This document shows, piece by piece, positions 1-6,829 of a stretch of DNA of 64,000 bases. The stretch is from Bacteroidota bacterium (GTDB taxonomy: Bacteria > Bacteroidota > Bacteroidia > Chitinophagales > Chitinophagaceae), in NCBI GenBank assembly GCA_013286315.1, contig JABDFX010000003.1, forward strand, positions 1 through 64,000, in the 5' to 3' direction. A model generated the notes under the pieces. It saw nothing but the letters and a program-made list of their open reading frames with translations, searched no databases and was not told where the DNA came from. The translations under genes were made by a program, and so were the position numbers. Every line of letters starts with the position of its first letter. Within the stretch, counting starts at the first letter, position 1.

Positions 1-292
1 CCGTCTCGGTTAATTGTCCGGGATTGATAGGAACTTCTTCTTCCCAGCAATTAAACAGGTTAACTTGTTTGTGAAACGGTCTCGAAAGGTCTTTAATATG
101 CTGGTAATTGAAAGTGGCATCCGGGATTGATTTGCGATAAAAATTGATCAGTTTATTGGATCCGAACAGGATAGGAGTGCAAATTTCCAGCAGCCTGTTA
201 TCGGAAAAAGTTTTGATGGCCAGTTCGGTTCCGATACCGTTCAGGTCGCCGATAGAAATACCTATAACAGGTCTTTGTTGTGGAATGCTCAT
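1..292 (-). CDS. pdxA: 4-hydroxythreonine-4-phosphate dehydrogenase PdxA (partial, N-terminal part)
   Basis: The reverse strand from the ATG at 292 reads MSIPQQRPVIGISIGDLNG and then IGTELAIKTF. This is the characteristic N-terminus of PdxA, which oxidises 4-phosphohydroxy-L-threonine in the DXP-dependent pyridoxal phosphate pathway. About 97 codons are visible and the rest runs off the left edge of the window. It is divergent from rsmA with a 63 bp spacer. The identification rests on the GISIGDLNGIG block and the following GSNKLINFY segment. No exact TAnnTTTG box was seen for this strand. Confidence 0.9.
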   Translation of the reverse strand, partial: MSIPQQRPVIGISIGDLNGIGTELAIKTFSDNRLLEICTPILFGSNKLINFYRKSIPDATFNYQHIKDLSRPFHKQVNLFNCWEEEVPINPGQLTET

Positions 293-342
293 GTATTATT
301 TTTCGATGATTAAAAATACGATTATTAGCCTGAAGGATGGTT

Positions 343-350
343 TATTTTTG
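343..350 (+). promoter_or_regulatory. Predicted -7 box (TATTTTTG) of rsmA
   Basis: This is an exact match to the Bacteroidota -7 consensus TAnnTTTG. Only five bases (351-355) separate it from the rsmA ATG at 356, so the transcript would start at or within a few bases of the start codon. No clear -33 TTG element was identified. Confidence 0.6.
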
Positions 351-355
351 CTTTT

Positions 356-1126
356 ATGACGCATTTGCAAAGACCGCTCAATCTGAAGAAATCCCTGGGT
401 CAGCATTTTCTGAAAGATGAGTTGGTTTGCCAGTTAATCATAGATGCTCTCAAACAAAATAAATTTAATCAATTACTGGAAATTGGCCCGGGTGCCGGGG
501 CTCTGACCAAACATCTCATCGGAATAGAAGGGGTGGATTTCAGAGCGGTTGAAATCGATCGGGAGAAAGTCGCTTTTCTAAAAAAAAAATATCCAGTCCT
601 TCAGGATCGTATCATAGAGCTCGATTTTCTTCAAATGGAAAAACCTTTTGAGGGCCGCTTTACCATTATTGGTAATTTCCCTTATAATATTTCTACAGAA
701 ATTTTATTCAAAGTGTTGGGTTGGCGGGAAGATGTCGAAGGGGTGATTGGTATGTTTCAGAAAGAAGTGGCACTGCGTATTGCAGCTTCTGAGGGGAACA
801 GAATTTATGGTGTTACAAGCGTACTATTGCAGGCTTTTTTTGATGTGGAATACTTGTTTGAAGTTAATGAGCAGGCCTTTAACCCGCCACCAAAGGTAAA
901 AAGTGCGGTCATACGCCTCACCCCAAAGATTGAATCACCTCCTGTCAAAACTGAGAAAAAGTTTTTTTTACTTGTGAAAACTGCATTTAATCAACGAAGG
1001 AAAACTTTGCGCAATGCAGTAAAAAGCCTTTTCACTGATGAGGTTTTAATGGACCCTTTATTTAACAAGCGTGCGGAACAATTAACGATTTTGCAGTTCG
1101 CGGAACTGACCTGGAGAATGAAATAA
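356..1126 (+). CDS. rsmA: 16S rRNA dimethyladenosine transferase RsmA (KsgA)
   Basis: RsmA dimethylates two adjacent adenines in the 3'-terminal hairpin of 16S rRNA during small-subunit maturation. The 256-residue protein has the family's SLGQHFL segment (residues 13-19), the SAM-binding EIGPGAGALT (42-51), the acidic VEID that follows it, and the catalytic NFPY motif (107-110; commonly NLPY). Length is normal for the family. The ATG lies five bases after a predicted -7 box, so the mRNA may be leaderless. The last base of the TAA stop is also the first base of an octamer repeat array. Confidence 0.96.
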   Translation: MTHLQRPLNLKKSLGQHFLKDELVCQLIIDALKQNKFNQLLEIGPGAGALTKHLIGIEGVDFRAVEIDREKVAFLKKKYPVLQDRIIELDFLQMEKPFEGRFTIIGNFPYNISTEILFKVLGWREDVEGVIGMFQKEVALRIAASEGNRIYGVTSVLLQAFFDVEYLFEVNEQAFNPPPKVKSAVIRLTPKIESPPVKTEKKFFLLVKTAFNQRRKTLRNAVKSLFTDEVLMDPLFNKRAEQLTILQFAELTWRMK

Positions 1127-1148
1127 GTATGGGAGTATGGGAGTATGG
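1126..1148. repeat. Octamer tandem array (AGTATGGG, about 3 copies) at the rsmA stop codon
   Basis: Two exact copies of AGTATGGG and a third copy of seven bases run from the final A of the rsmA TAA stop. The same octamer type (AGTATGGA or AGTATGAG) recurs at 3282-3312, 3371-3396 (inverted) and 6773-6804. Confidence 0.85.
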
Positions 1149-1200
1149 TTGTGAAAAGTTGGGAATCAAATAAAGGAATATTAGAAAAATTATTTGAAAC

Positions 1201-2130
1201 ATGCGAATCGGAAAAGTTTTTGTAACCGCAAAAGTGCATGAATACCTGATCGACCGCTTGGAAAAGAATGGGTTTGAAGTGGCATATGTTCCTCAAATCA
1301 GCTACGAGGAATTAAAGGACGTTATTTCAGATGCGGCAGGGTTGATAATTACAACCCGTTTAAAGATAGACAGACCCATGCTGGAAAAAGCAGGTTCTCT
1401 GAAATGGATAGGAAGACTGGGCAGCGGCATGGAATTGGTAGATGTAGACTATGCAATACAAAAAGGTATACAGTGTGTAAGCAGCCCGGAAGGAAACCGG
1501 AATGCGGTTGCCGAACATGCACTGGGCATGCTGTTATCCCTGCTGAATAATATTCCGAGAGCATCCCGTGAAGTAAAAGAGGGTAAGTGGATAAGAGATG
1601 CAAACCGGGGCATAGAACTAAAAGGTAAGACAGTTGGTATTATCGGTTACGGAAATACGGGCTCATCATTTGCCCGTTTATTGTCTCCTTTTGATGTAAC
1701 CGTTTTGGCGTACGATAAATACAAATTCAATTTCGGGGCCGGGAAAATAAAAGAAGCCAATATGGAACAGCTGGGAAGGTATGCTAACGTGATCAGCCTC
1801 CATATACCCCTCACGGCAGAAACATATCATATGGCGGGAGACAGCTTTTTTGGTTCGTTAAAAAATAAGCCCTTTTTTATAAATACCAGTCGGGGTAAAA
1901 CCCAGGATACAGCCGCCCTGATCAGAGCACTGGAGGCTGACAAGATATCCGGAGCTGCACTGGATGTGCTTGAAAATGAGAAACTCGAAAGTTATACGGC
2001 ATCGGAAAAACAGCAGCTGGACCGCTTGTTAAGCTTTGATAATGTGTTATTAACGCCCCATATTGCAGGGTATTCACGGGAGGCATTTTATGAAATGGCC
2101 AAAGTGATTTTGGACAAATTGAACATTTAA
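1201..2130 (+). CDS. D-isomer-specific 2-hydroxyacid dehydrogenase (SerA-like)
   Basis: This 309-residue NAD-dependent dehydrogenase belongs to the D-2-hydroxyacid dehydrogenase family, which includes phosphoglycerate dehydrogenase. The Rossmann GYGNTG motif is at residues 149-154 and the substrate-binding Arg in NTSRG is at 231. A Glu lies in the DVLENE stretch (255-260) and the catalytic His in TPHIAG is at 287. It lacks the C-terminal ACT domain of long SerA proteins, so the exact substrate (3-phosphoglycerate or another 2-hydroxyacid) is not settled. It is separated from rsmA by 74 bp and has its own ATG. No pathway partner lies next to it. Confidence 0.88.
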   Translation: MRIGKVFVTAKVHEYLIDRLEKNGFEVAYVPQISYEELKDVISDAAGLIITTRLKIDRPMLEKAGSLKWIGRLGSGMELVDVDYAIQKGIQCVSSPEGNRNAVAEHALGMLLSLLNNIPRASREVKEGKWIRDANRGIELKGKTVGIIGYGNTGSSFARLLSPFDVTVLAYDKYKFNFGAGKIKEANMEQLGRYANVISLHIPLTAETYHMAGDSFFGSLKNKPFFINTSRGKTQDTAALIRALEADKISGAALDVLENEKLESYTASEKQQLDRLLSFDNVLLTPHIAGYSREAFYEMAKVILDKLNI

Positions 2131-2161
2131 GTTCAGGCATAAGGACTCGCTTTTCGTTAAT

Positions 2162-2199
2162 AGGAGGTCTAACCGCCGGTTCGGGGAATACCCGCTCCT
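2162..2199. other. Predicted three-way-junction RNA fold between the dehydrogenase and greA
   Basis: An outer stem AGGAG/CTCCT (2162-2166 with 2195-2199) encloses two directly abutting hairpins: AACC-GCC-GGTT (2171-2181) and CGGG-GAATA-CCCG (2182-2194). All pairs are Watson-Crick on the + strand. It lies about 30 bases downstream of the dehydrogenase stop and upstream of the greA promoter, so it could be a 3' UTR structure or a small RNA. The individual stems are short and chance is possible. Confidence 0.3.
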
Positions 2200-2251
2200 T
2201 ATTTCAGTCAGTCTTAACAGTCCCTAAAAATACCTTTTTAATCAGATTCCT

Positions 2252-2259
2252 TATCTTTG
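2252..2259 (+). promoter_or_regulatory. Predicted -7 box (TATCTTTG) of greA
   Basis: Exact TAnnTTTG match 66 bases before the greA ATG. The predicted transcription start, about 4-7 bases downstream, coincides with the left edge of the hairpin at 2263-2294. Confidence 0.65.
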
Positions 2260-2262
2260 CAC

Positions 2263-2299
2263 AAATGCAACGCCTCCCAAAGGGCGTTGTATTTTTTTT
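2263..2299 (+). promoter_or_regulatory. Terminator-like hairpin at the 5' end of the greA leader
   Basis: The arms AAATGCAACGCC and GGCGTTGTATTT (2263-2274 and 2283-2294) pair over 12 positions including one G-T wobble. A run of T follows (2292-2299). It looks like an intrinsic terminator, but it sits directly after the greA promoter and 26 bases before the start codon. It could attenuate greA, release a very short RNA, or stabilise the 5' end. E. coli greA also has leader terminators that give the GraL RNAs; any functional parallel is inference. Confidence 0.7.
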
Positions 2300-2325
2300 C
2301 TTTTATAATAAACAGAGAAGGATTT

Positions 2326-2799
2326 ATGAGTGGAATCACATATTTAACAAAGGAGGCACTCGAGAAACTGAGGGGTGAACTGCAAAAAATGAAGAGCATT
2401 GACCGGCCGGCAGCTTCAAGAGCTATTGCTGAGGCAAGAGAAAAAGGAGACTTGAAAGAAAATGCAGAATACGATGCAGCAAAAGAAGCACAGGGGCATC
2501 TGGAGGCTAAAATTCAGCGCCTGGAAGCAGATCTCTCCAATGTACGCATTTTGGAAGAAGGAAATATTGATACCAGTAAGGTGTCCATTTTAACCAAAGT
2601 AACCGTTACGAATCTGTCCAATAAAAAACAATCAACCTATCATCTGGTTTCCGAAAAGGAAGCAGATCTCAAACAGGGCAAAATCTCTGTAGCATCCCCC
2701 ATCGGAAAGGGACTGTTGGGCAAGCAGGTTGGTGAAGTGGCGGATGTGATTGTTCCCGCAGGAAAACTTCAATTTAAGGTGGAAAATATTACTGTATAA
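2326..2799 (+). CDS. greA: Transcript cleavage factor GreA
   Basis: GreA rescues backtracked RNA polymerase by inserting its coiled coil into the secondary channel and stimulating transcript cleavage. The ATG at 2326 gives a 157-residue protein, normal for the family. The acidic tip GDLKENAEYD is at residues 41-50, between two coiled-coil helices, and the C-terminal FKBP-like domain contains SPIGKGLLGK. A longer reading from 2257 would include the leader hairpin and was rejected. The gene has its own promoter and is monocistronic; the next gene converges on it. Confidence 0.96.
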   Translation: MSGITYLTKEALEKLRGELQKMKSIDRPAASRAIAEAREKGDLKENAEYDAAKEAQGHLEAKIQRLEADLSNVRILEEGNIDTSKVSILTKVTVTNLSNKKQSTYHLVSEKEADLKQGKISVASPIGKGLLGKQVGEVADVIVPAGKLQFKVENITV

Positions 2800-2862
2800 T
2801 CTGTGCACCGCTTCTTTCATGCATGATGAACATAAAGCAAAGAGGCAAGATTTGAACAGATT

Positions 2863-3267
2863 TCAAATTGCCTGCTTATTCAAGTTTGAAATGATCTTCG
2901 ACTGGATTTTCCGAAACGCTTCTTCATTTAATTTTAATTTGGTCTTTTTGAAATCCATGTCGCTTACCTGATTTATAGGAATCAGGTGTAAGTGAGCGTG
3001 TGGAACTTCAAGGCCGACTACGGTGAGTCCGCAACGATTACAATTAAATGACTTTTCGATTGCTTTGGCGATCGGTTTCGAAAACACAAGTATTCTCGAA
3101 AGGAATTTCTCGTCCAGATCAAAAAAATGATCGGTCTCGATTTTGGGAATCACCAGTGTATGGCCTTCGCGCAGGGGATTGATATCGAGAAAAGCCAAGA
3201 ACAAATCATCTTCTGATATACGATAAGCAGGGATTTCGCCATTGATGATACTTGTAAAGATGGTCAT
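2863..3267 (-). CDS. HIT family protein (HinT-like nucleotide hydrolase)
   Basis: This 134-residue histidine-triad protein of the HinT/purine nucleoside phosphoramidase type carries the defining PHAHLHLIP motif at residues 89-97, with the triad His at 90, 92 and 94. The N-terminal IFTSIINGEIPAYRI and REGHTLVIPK segments are also typical. Such enzymes hydrolyse AMP-lysine or other phosphoramidates; the cellular substrate is unknown. The gene converges on greA. Octamer repeats lie upstream of its ATG. Confidence 0.92.
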   Translation of the reverse strand: MTIFTSIINGEIPAYRISEDDLFLAFLDINPLREGHTLVIPKIETDHFFDLDEKFLSRILVFSKPIAKAIEKSFNCNRCGLTVVGLEVPHAHLHLIPINQVSDMDFKKTKLKLNEEAFRKIQSKIISNLNKQAI

Positions 3268-3281
3268 AGGAGGAAGTTAAT

Positions 3282-3312
3282 AGTATGTGAGTATAAGAGT
3301 ATGAGAGTGTAT
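3282..3312. repeat. Octamer tandem array (AGTATGnG type), left arm
   Basis: About four diverged 8-bp units, AGTATGTG, AGTATAAG, AGTATGAG and AGTGTATA, lie upstream of the HIT gene. The array at 3371-3396 carries the reverse complement of the same unit, so the two can pair as arms of a long imperfect stem. Confidence 0.75.
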
Positions 3313-3370
3313 ACGCAGTAAGATAGTTTTCATTTTAATATTGCTTTATCAAATTATTTATATGAACTCC

Positions 3371-3396
3371 CATACTCTCATACTCTCATACTCTCA
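3371..3396. repeat. Octamer tandem array (CATACTCT type), right inverted arm
   Basis: Three units of CATACTCT are followed by a partial unit, just after the ruvC stop codon on the minus strand. It is the reverse complement of the 3282-3312 array, about 60 bp away. Confidence 0.8.
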
Positions 3397-3404
3397 CCCT
3401 TGTT

Positions 3405-3962
3405 TCAAATGACTCGTTTCGGATTTTTCGCAATAAAATCATTCCATCCACTCAGTTTTTTTTCTGTAGATGCAGCAGAGCGGAATTGATAATGGTGGCA
3501 AAGCGCTACGGCCAGGGCGTCAGATGCATCAAAACGAACAATTTCCAGCCGGATCTCTAATACCTGTTGAAGCATTTTCCAAACTTGTTCCTTACCTGCA
3601 TTCCCATTTCCCGTTATCGACTGTTTTATTTTTCGTGGTGCGTATTCAGTAACCGGGATGCCAGACTGCATGGCAGCGGCGATGGCTACGCCCTGGGCTC
3701 TTCCGAGTTTAAGCATGCTTTGCACATTCTTGCCATAAAAAGGCGCCTCAATAGCAAAATCATCCGGTTTATACTTTTTTATCAGTTGCTGTACAGTGAA
3801 ATAAATAAGTTCCAGACGCTGATAAGCATCCATGCGTACGGGAACATGCAATACATCCATTTCAATAAACTTGGTTCGGGAGCCTTCAATACATATCAGG
3901 CCCCATCCCATCATCAGAGTGCCGGGATCAATACCAAGGATTATTTTGGAGTTCTTTTGCAG
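3405..3962 (-). CDS. ruvC: Holliday junction endonuclease RuvC (non-canonical start)
   Basis: RuvC is the dimeric nuclease that resolves Holliday junctions with RuvAB. The frame contains IILGIDPGTLMMGWGLI, AIEAPFYGKN and the C-terminal DASDALAVALCHH. These supply the four expected acidic residues: the Asp of GIDPGT, the Glu of IEAP, and two Asp near the C-terminus. The first ATG (3914) lies after the catalytic GIDPGT, and there is no in-frame ATG, GTG or TTG between the upstream stop and that motif. The boundary given here uses a CTG at 3962 (185 residues) as the most plausible start; ATA or ATC are alternatives. Identity is firm, the start is not. Confidence 0.85.
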   Translation of the reverse strand: MQKNSKIILGIDPGTLMMGWGLICIEGSRTKFIEMDVLHVPVRMDAYQRLELIYFTVQQLIKKYKPDDFAIEAPFYGKNVQSMLKLGRAQGVAIAAAMQSGIPVTEYAPRKIKQSITGNGNAGKEQVWKMLQQVLEIRLEIVRFDASDALAVALCHHYQFRSAASTEKKLSGWNDFIAKNPKRVI

Positions 3963-3971
3963 AGGGAACGC

Positions 3972-3979
3972 TATTTTTG
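3972..3979 (+). promoter_or_regulatory. Predicted -7 box (TATTTTTG) of the YbhN-like gene
   Basis: Exact TAnnTTTG match. GTG codons begin three (3983) and six (3986) bases downstream, which predicts a leaderless mRNA. The box faces the minus-strand box at 3994-4001, so polymerases at the two sites would overlap. Confidence 0.6.
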
Positions 3980-3985
3980 ATTGTG

Positions 3986-4969
3986 GTGCTGAACAAAAAT
4001 ATCAAATTAATAGTCAACTACGTTGCCGGGCCCGTCATAATGTTCTTTCTTTTCTACACGGTGATCCGCCAGCTGCATAAACAGCCGAATTGGAAAGATT
4101 CAATTCATCAGATGTTTGTTGCTGCGACAGGAAAACAGCAATGGAAATTATATTGCATGTTCTTACTCATGGTGATAAACTGGACATTGGAAACCACGAA
4201 ATGGCAGATTGCTCTTCGACCGATACAGTCTATCCGGTTTGAACGGGCTTTCAAGGCGATTCTGGCAGGGACCTGTATTGCCTCATTTACACCGAACCGT
4301 GTGGGAGAATACCTGGGAAGAATGCTTTTCGTTGATCCGGGCAACAAAGTTGTTTCGGTTGCACCAACTATTCTTTGTAGCATGTCCCAAATGCTGGTAA
4401 CGCTTACTGCCGGATCGGTTGGTTTATTTCTGTACCACTATTGGACCCCAGTCAGTCCCGAAGCCTGGTTGTCTCCTACATTATTCAAACCTGTTATTAT
4501 TTTGACGATCCTGGCAGCGTTTGCATTACTCCTTGTTTATTACAGGTTTGATCCGTTGGTAAGAAGGGTGAATAAATGGCTGATAAAAAATAATAAAACA
4601 TTTTCTGTTCCGAAGAATTATAGTTTCCGTGCCTTGTCAGGAATTCTGTTCCTTTCGACGGTTCGTTACCTGGTATTTATGCTGCAATATGGACTTTTGT
4701 TTTCTTTGTTCGGTATTCCATTACTTGGATTGCAGGTATTCACGGGCGTTAGTGTCATGTTTGTACTGATGGCTATAGTCCCCACGTTAACGTTTTTAAC
4801 AGATCTCGGATTTCGTTGGGCCGTCGGTATTCAGGTATTTCAGGTGTACACCTTAAATACGGCAGGAATACTGGCGGTATCACTGGGCATCTGGCTGATT
4901 AATTTAATAATCCCTGCGTTAGTAGGGAGTTTATTAATTTTAAGGATCAAATTATTTAGTAGTAGATGA
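3986..4969 (+). CDS. YbhN/UPF0104-family polytopic membrane protein
   Basis: A protein of about 327 residues with many hydrophobic helices, resembling the lysylphosphatidylglycerol synthase transmembrane-region (UPF0104/YbhN/AglD) family. The motif FTPNRVGEYLGR in the first third is typical of that family. No catalytic aminoacyl-PG synthase domain is attached, so it is probably a lipid-related membrane protein of unknown substrate. The start is ambiguous: the longest reading begins with TTG at 3977, inside the -7 box, so the GTG at 3986 is preferred. It overlaps the DUF3108 gene by ATGA, suggesting an operon. Confidence 0.8.
   Translation: MLNKNIKLIVNYVAGPVIMFFLFYTVIRQLHKQPNWKDSIHQMFVAATGKQQWKLYCMFLLMVINWTLETTKWQIALRPIQSIRFERAFKAILAGTCIASFTPNRVGEYLGRMLFVDPGNKVVSVAPTILCSMSQMLVTLTAGSVGLFLYHYWTPVSPEAWLSPTLFKPVIILTILAAFALLLVYYRFDPLVRRVNKWLIKNNKTFSVPKNYSFRALSGILFLSTVRYLVFMLQYGLLFSLFGIPLLGLQVFTGVSVMFVLMAIVPTLTFLTDLGFRWAVGIQVFQVYTLNTAGILAVSLGIWLINLIIPALVGSLLILRIKLFSSR
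3994..4001 (-). promoter_or_regulatory. Predicted -7 box (TATTTTTG) of ruvC
   Basis: Exact TAnnTTTG match on the minus strand. The transcript would start near 3987-3990, leaving a leader of about 25 bases before the CTG proposed as the ruvC start. It overlaps the opposing promoter of the YbhN-like gene. Confidence 0.55.
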
Positions 4970-5763
4970 AATCAATTACCCTGATTATATGTGTTTTTTT
5001 ATTTGGTATTTCATTGCCTTTAAAAGACGGGGGTGACTTTTGCGGTTTGCCAAATCAGGCTTTCCAGGCCAGTGAAAGTATTACTTTCAAAGTCTATTAT
5101 ACGCTGGCGGGTGTCTATATTGCTGCCGGTGAAGCCACATTTACCGTAGCCTTGGAAGAACTTAGTGGCAAACCAGTTTATCACGTTACAGGAGCAGGGA
5201 AAAATTATTCGTTTTTGGATAATTTTTTTAAGGTCAGAGACAAATATGAAAGTTATATTGATACAGCAACGTTGCAACCATTGAAATTTATCCGCAATGT
5301 CAGTGAGGGATCTTACAGGAAATATGAAAATGTAAGTTTTAATAAAACGGCTCATACAGCTATTACAAATTCGGGAGTTTTTAAAACACCGGATTGTATT
5401 CAGGACGTTTTAAGTACGATGTATTATGCCCGCAATATTGATTTTGATAAAATGAAACCGGGCGACAAGATACCTTTTTCTATGTTCCTTGATAACCAGG
5501 TATATGATCTGTACATACGTTACGTGGGTAAAGAAACCATTAAGACAAAATATGGAAAATTCCGGGCCATTAAAATTAAACCTCTTCTTATAAAAGGAAC
5601 CATTTTTGAAGGGGGAGAAAAGATGACCGTATGGATAAGTGATGACGCAAACCATATCCCGGTTCGAGTTGAAAGTCCTATTAGTGTGGGCAGTGTAAAG
5701 GTTGACATGATGGATTTCAAAAACCGCCGTACACCTATGAGTTCCCTGATCAGTCCGCGATAG
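4966..5763 (+). CDS. DUF3108 domain protein, exported
   Basis: A 265-residue protein with an N-terminal hydrophobic signal segment (about residues 1-18, IICVFLFGISLPL). It is followed by the SITFKVYYTLAGVYIAAGEATF pattern seen at the start of DUF3108 domains. The body is predicted mostly beta and periplasmic. Function is not established for the family. Its ATG overlaps the stop of the YbhN-like gene (ATGA), so the two are probably cotranscribed and may act together at the envelope. Confidence 0.82.
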   Translation: MKSITLIICVFLFGISLPLKDGGDFCGLPNQAFQASESITFKVYYTLAGVYIAAGEATFTVALEELSGKPVYHVTGAGKNYSFLDNFFKVRDKYESYIDTATLQPLKFIRNVSEGSYRKYENVSFNKTAHTAITNSGVFKTPDCIQDVLSTMYYARNIDFDKMKPGDKIPFSMFLDNQVYDLYIRYVGKETIKTKYGKFRAIKIKPLLIKGTIFEGGEKMTVWISDDANHIPVRVESPISVGSVKVDMMDFKNRRTPMSSLISPR

Positions 5764-5793
5764 AAGTTCTAAATTTCAGTATAACCCACCAAC

Positions 5794-6771
5794 ATGAAAA
5801 AACTTCTTAAAATTTTAGGCATCATCCTGTGTTCTATTCTTCTTATTATCATTGTTATCACAGCGTATGTTAAAACAGCTTTGCCTGACGTAGGGCCGGC
5901 TCCTGAATTAACGGTAGACAAATCTCCGGTAAATGTTGAAAGGGGTCGTTATCTGGCAAACAGCGTAATGTCGTGTATGGACTGTCATAGTACACGGGAT
6001 GTGACAAAATATTCTATGCCGATGGTACTCTCGGCCAGGGGTCAGGGAGGGGAACGGTTTGATCAAACTATGGGCTTTCCGGGTGTATTTTATTCCGCTA
6101 ATATTACGCCTTCCGGCATTAGTGGTTGGACTGACGGAGAGATATACAGGGCCATTACCACTGGAGTTCGCAGAAATGGCAAACCGATTTTTCCCGTTAT
6201 GCCTTATCATGCCTATGGATTTGCAAATCCGGAAGATGTGAAATCTGTAATTGCCTATATACGCTCGCTTCAACCGATTGCCAATGTGGTTCCGGAATCT
6301 GCTGCTGATTTTCCAATGAATATCATTCTGAATACGGTTCCAAAAAAAGCTGAGCCAATGCCATTACCGGCTTTAGGGGACAGTCTGGCCAAAGGAAGAT
6401 ACCTGTTTACCATCGCTGCCTGTCATGATTGTCATACTCCATTTGAAAAGGGGAAATTTGATGAAACCCTGGCGCTGGCCGGCGGACGCGTCTTTCCAAC
6501 GCCCGGAGGTATGGTAACATCCGCAAATATTACACCCGACAAAGAAACGGGCATTGGGTCCTGGACCAGGGAATTTTTCATACAGCATTTTGCGATGTAT
6601 CGTGACAGCACTACAGCGCACCGTGTCGTGAATCCCGGTGAATTGCAAACCATGATGCCCTGGACATTATATGGTAATATGACAGATTCGGATCTCGCAA
6701 ATATGTATGCCTATATCCGGACGATTCAGCCCATTAAACATTCAGTAACCAAATGGAAGGCAGGGCGGTAA
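5794..6771 (+). CDS. Membrane-anchored dihaem cytochrome c
   Basis: This 325-residue protein has one N-terminal transmembrane helix (about residues 5-26) and two c-type haem sites: CMDCH at 61-65 and CHDCH at 210-214. Each site lies in a repeated cytochrome c domain with a following Met-containing loop. The architecture matches cytochrome subunits that accept electrons from periplasmic dehydrogenases, but no dehydrogenase partner is adjacent. It starts 30 bp after the DUF3108 gene and may be the last gene of that unit. An octamer array follows its stop. Confidence 0.9.
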   Translation: MKKLLKILGIILCSILLIIIVITAYVKTALPDVGPAPELTVDKSPVNVERGRYLANSVMSCMDCHSTRDVTKYSMPMVLSARGQGGERFDQTMGFPGVFYSANITPSGISGWTDGEIYRAITTGVRRNGKPIFPVMPYHAYGFANPEDVKSVIAYIRSLQPIANVVPESAADFPMNIILNTVPKKAEPMPLPALGDSLAKGRYLFTIAACHDCHTPFEKGKFDETLALAGGRVFPTPGGMVTSANITPDKETGIGSWTREFFIQHFAMYRDSTTAHRVVNPGELQTMMPWTLYGNMTDSDLANMYAYIRTIQPIKHSVTKWKAGR

Positions 6772-6772
6772 C

Positions 6773-6804
6773 AGTATGGAAGTATGGAAGTGTGGAAGTA
6801 TGGA
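6773..6804. repeat. Octamer tandem array (AGTATGGA, 4 copies) after the cytochrome c stop
   Basis: Four consecutive 8-bp units, three of them exactly AGTATGGA and one AGTGTGGA, begin two bases after the TAA stop of the cytochrome gene. It belongs to the same family as the arrays at 1126, 3282 and 3371. Confidence 0.88.
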
Positions 6805-6829
6805 AATGTAGGATTGCATTCAGCATAGG

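Noticed and set aside
2131-2251. tRNA or SRP RNA gene in the gap before greA
   Set aside because: The GGTTCGGGG stretch recalls a T-arm but no cloverleaf with anticodon and acceptor stems can be built, and the SRP RNA GGAAGGAAGC-type loop is missing.
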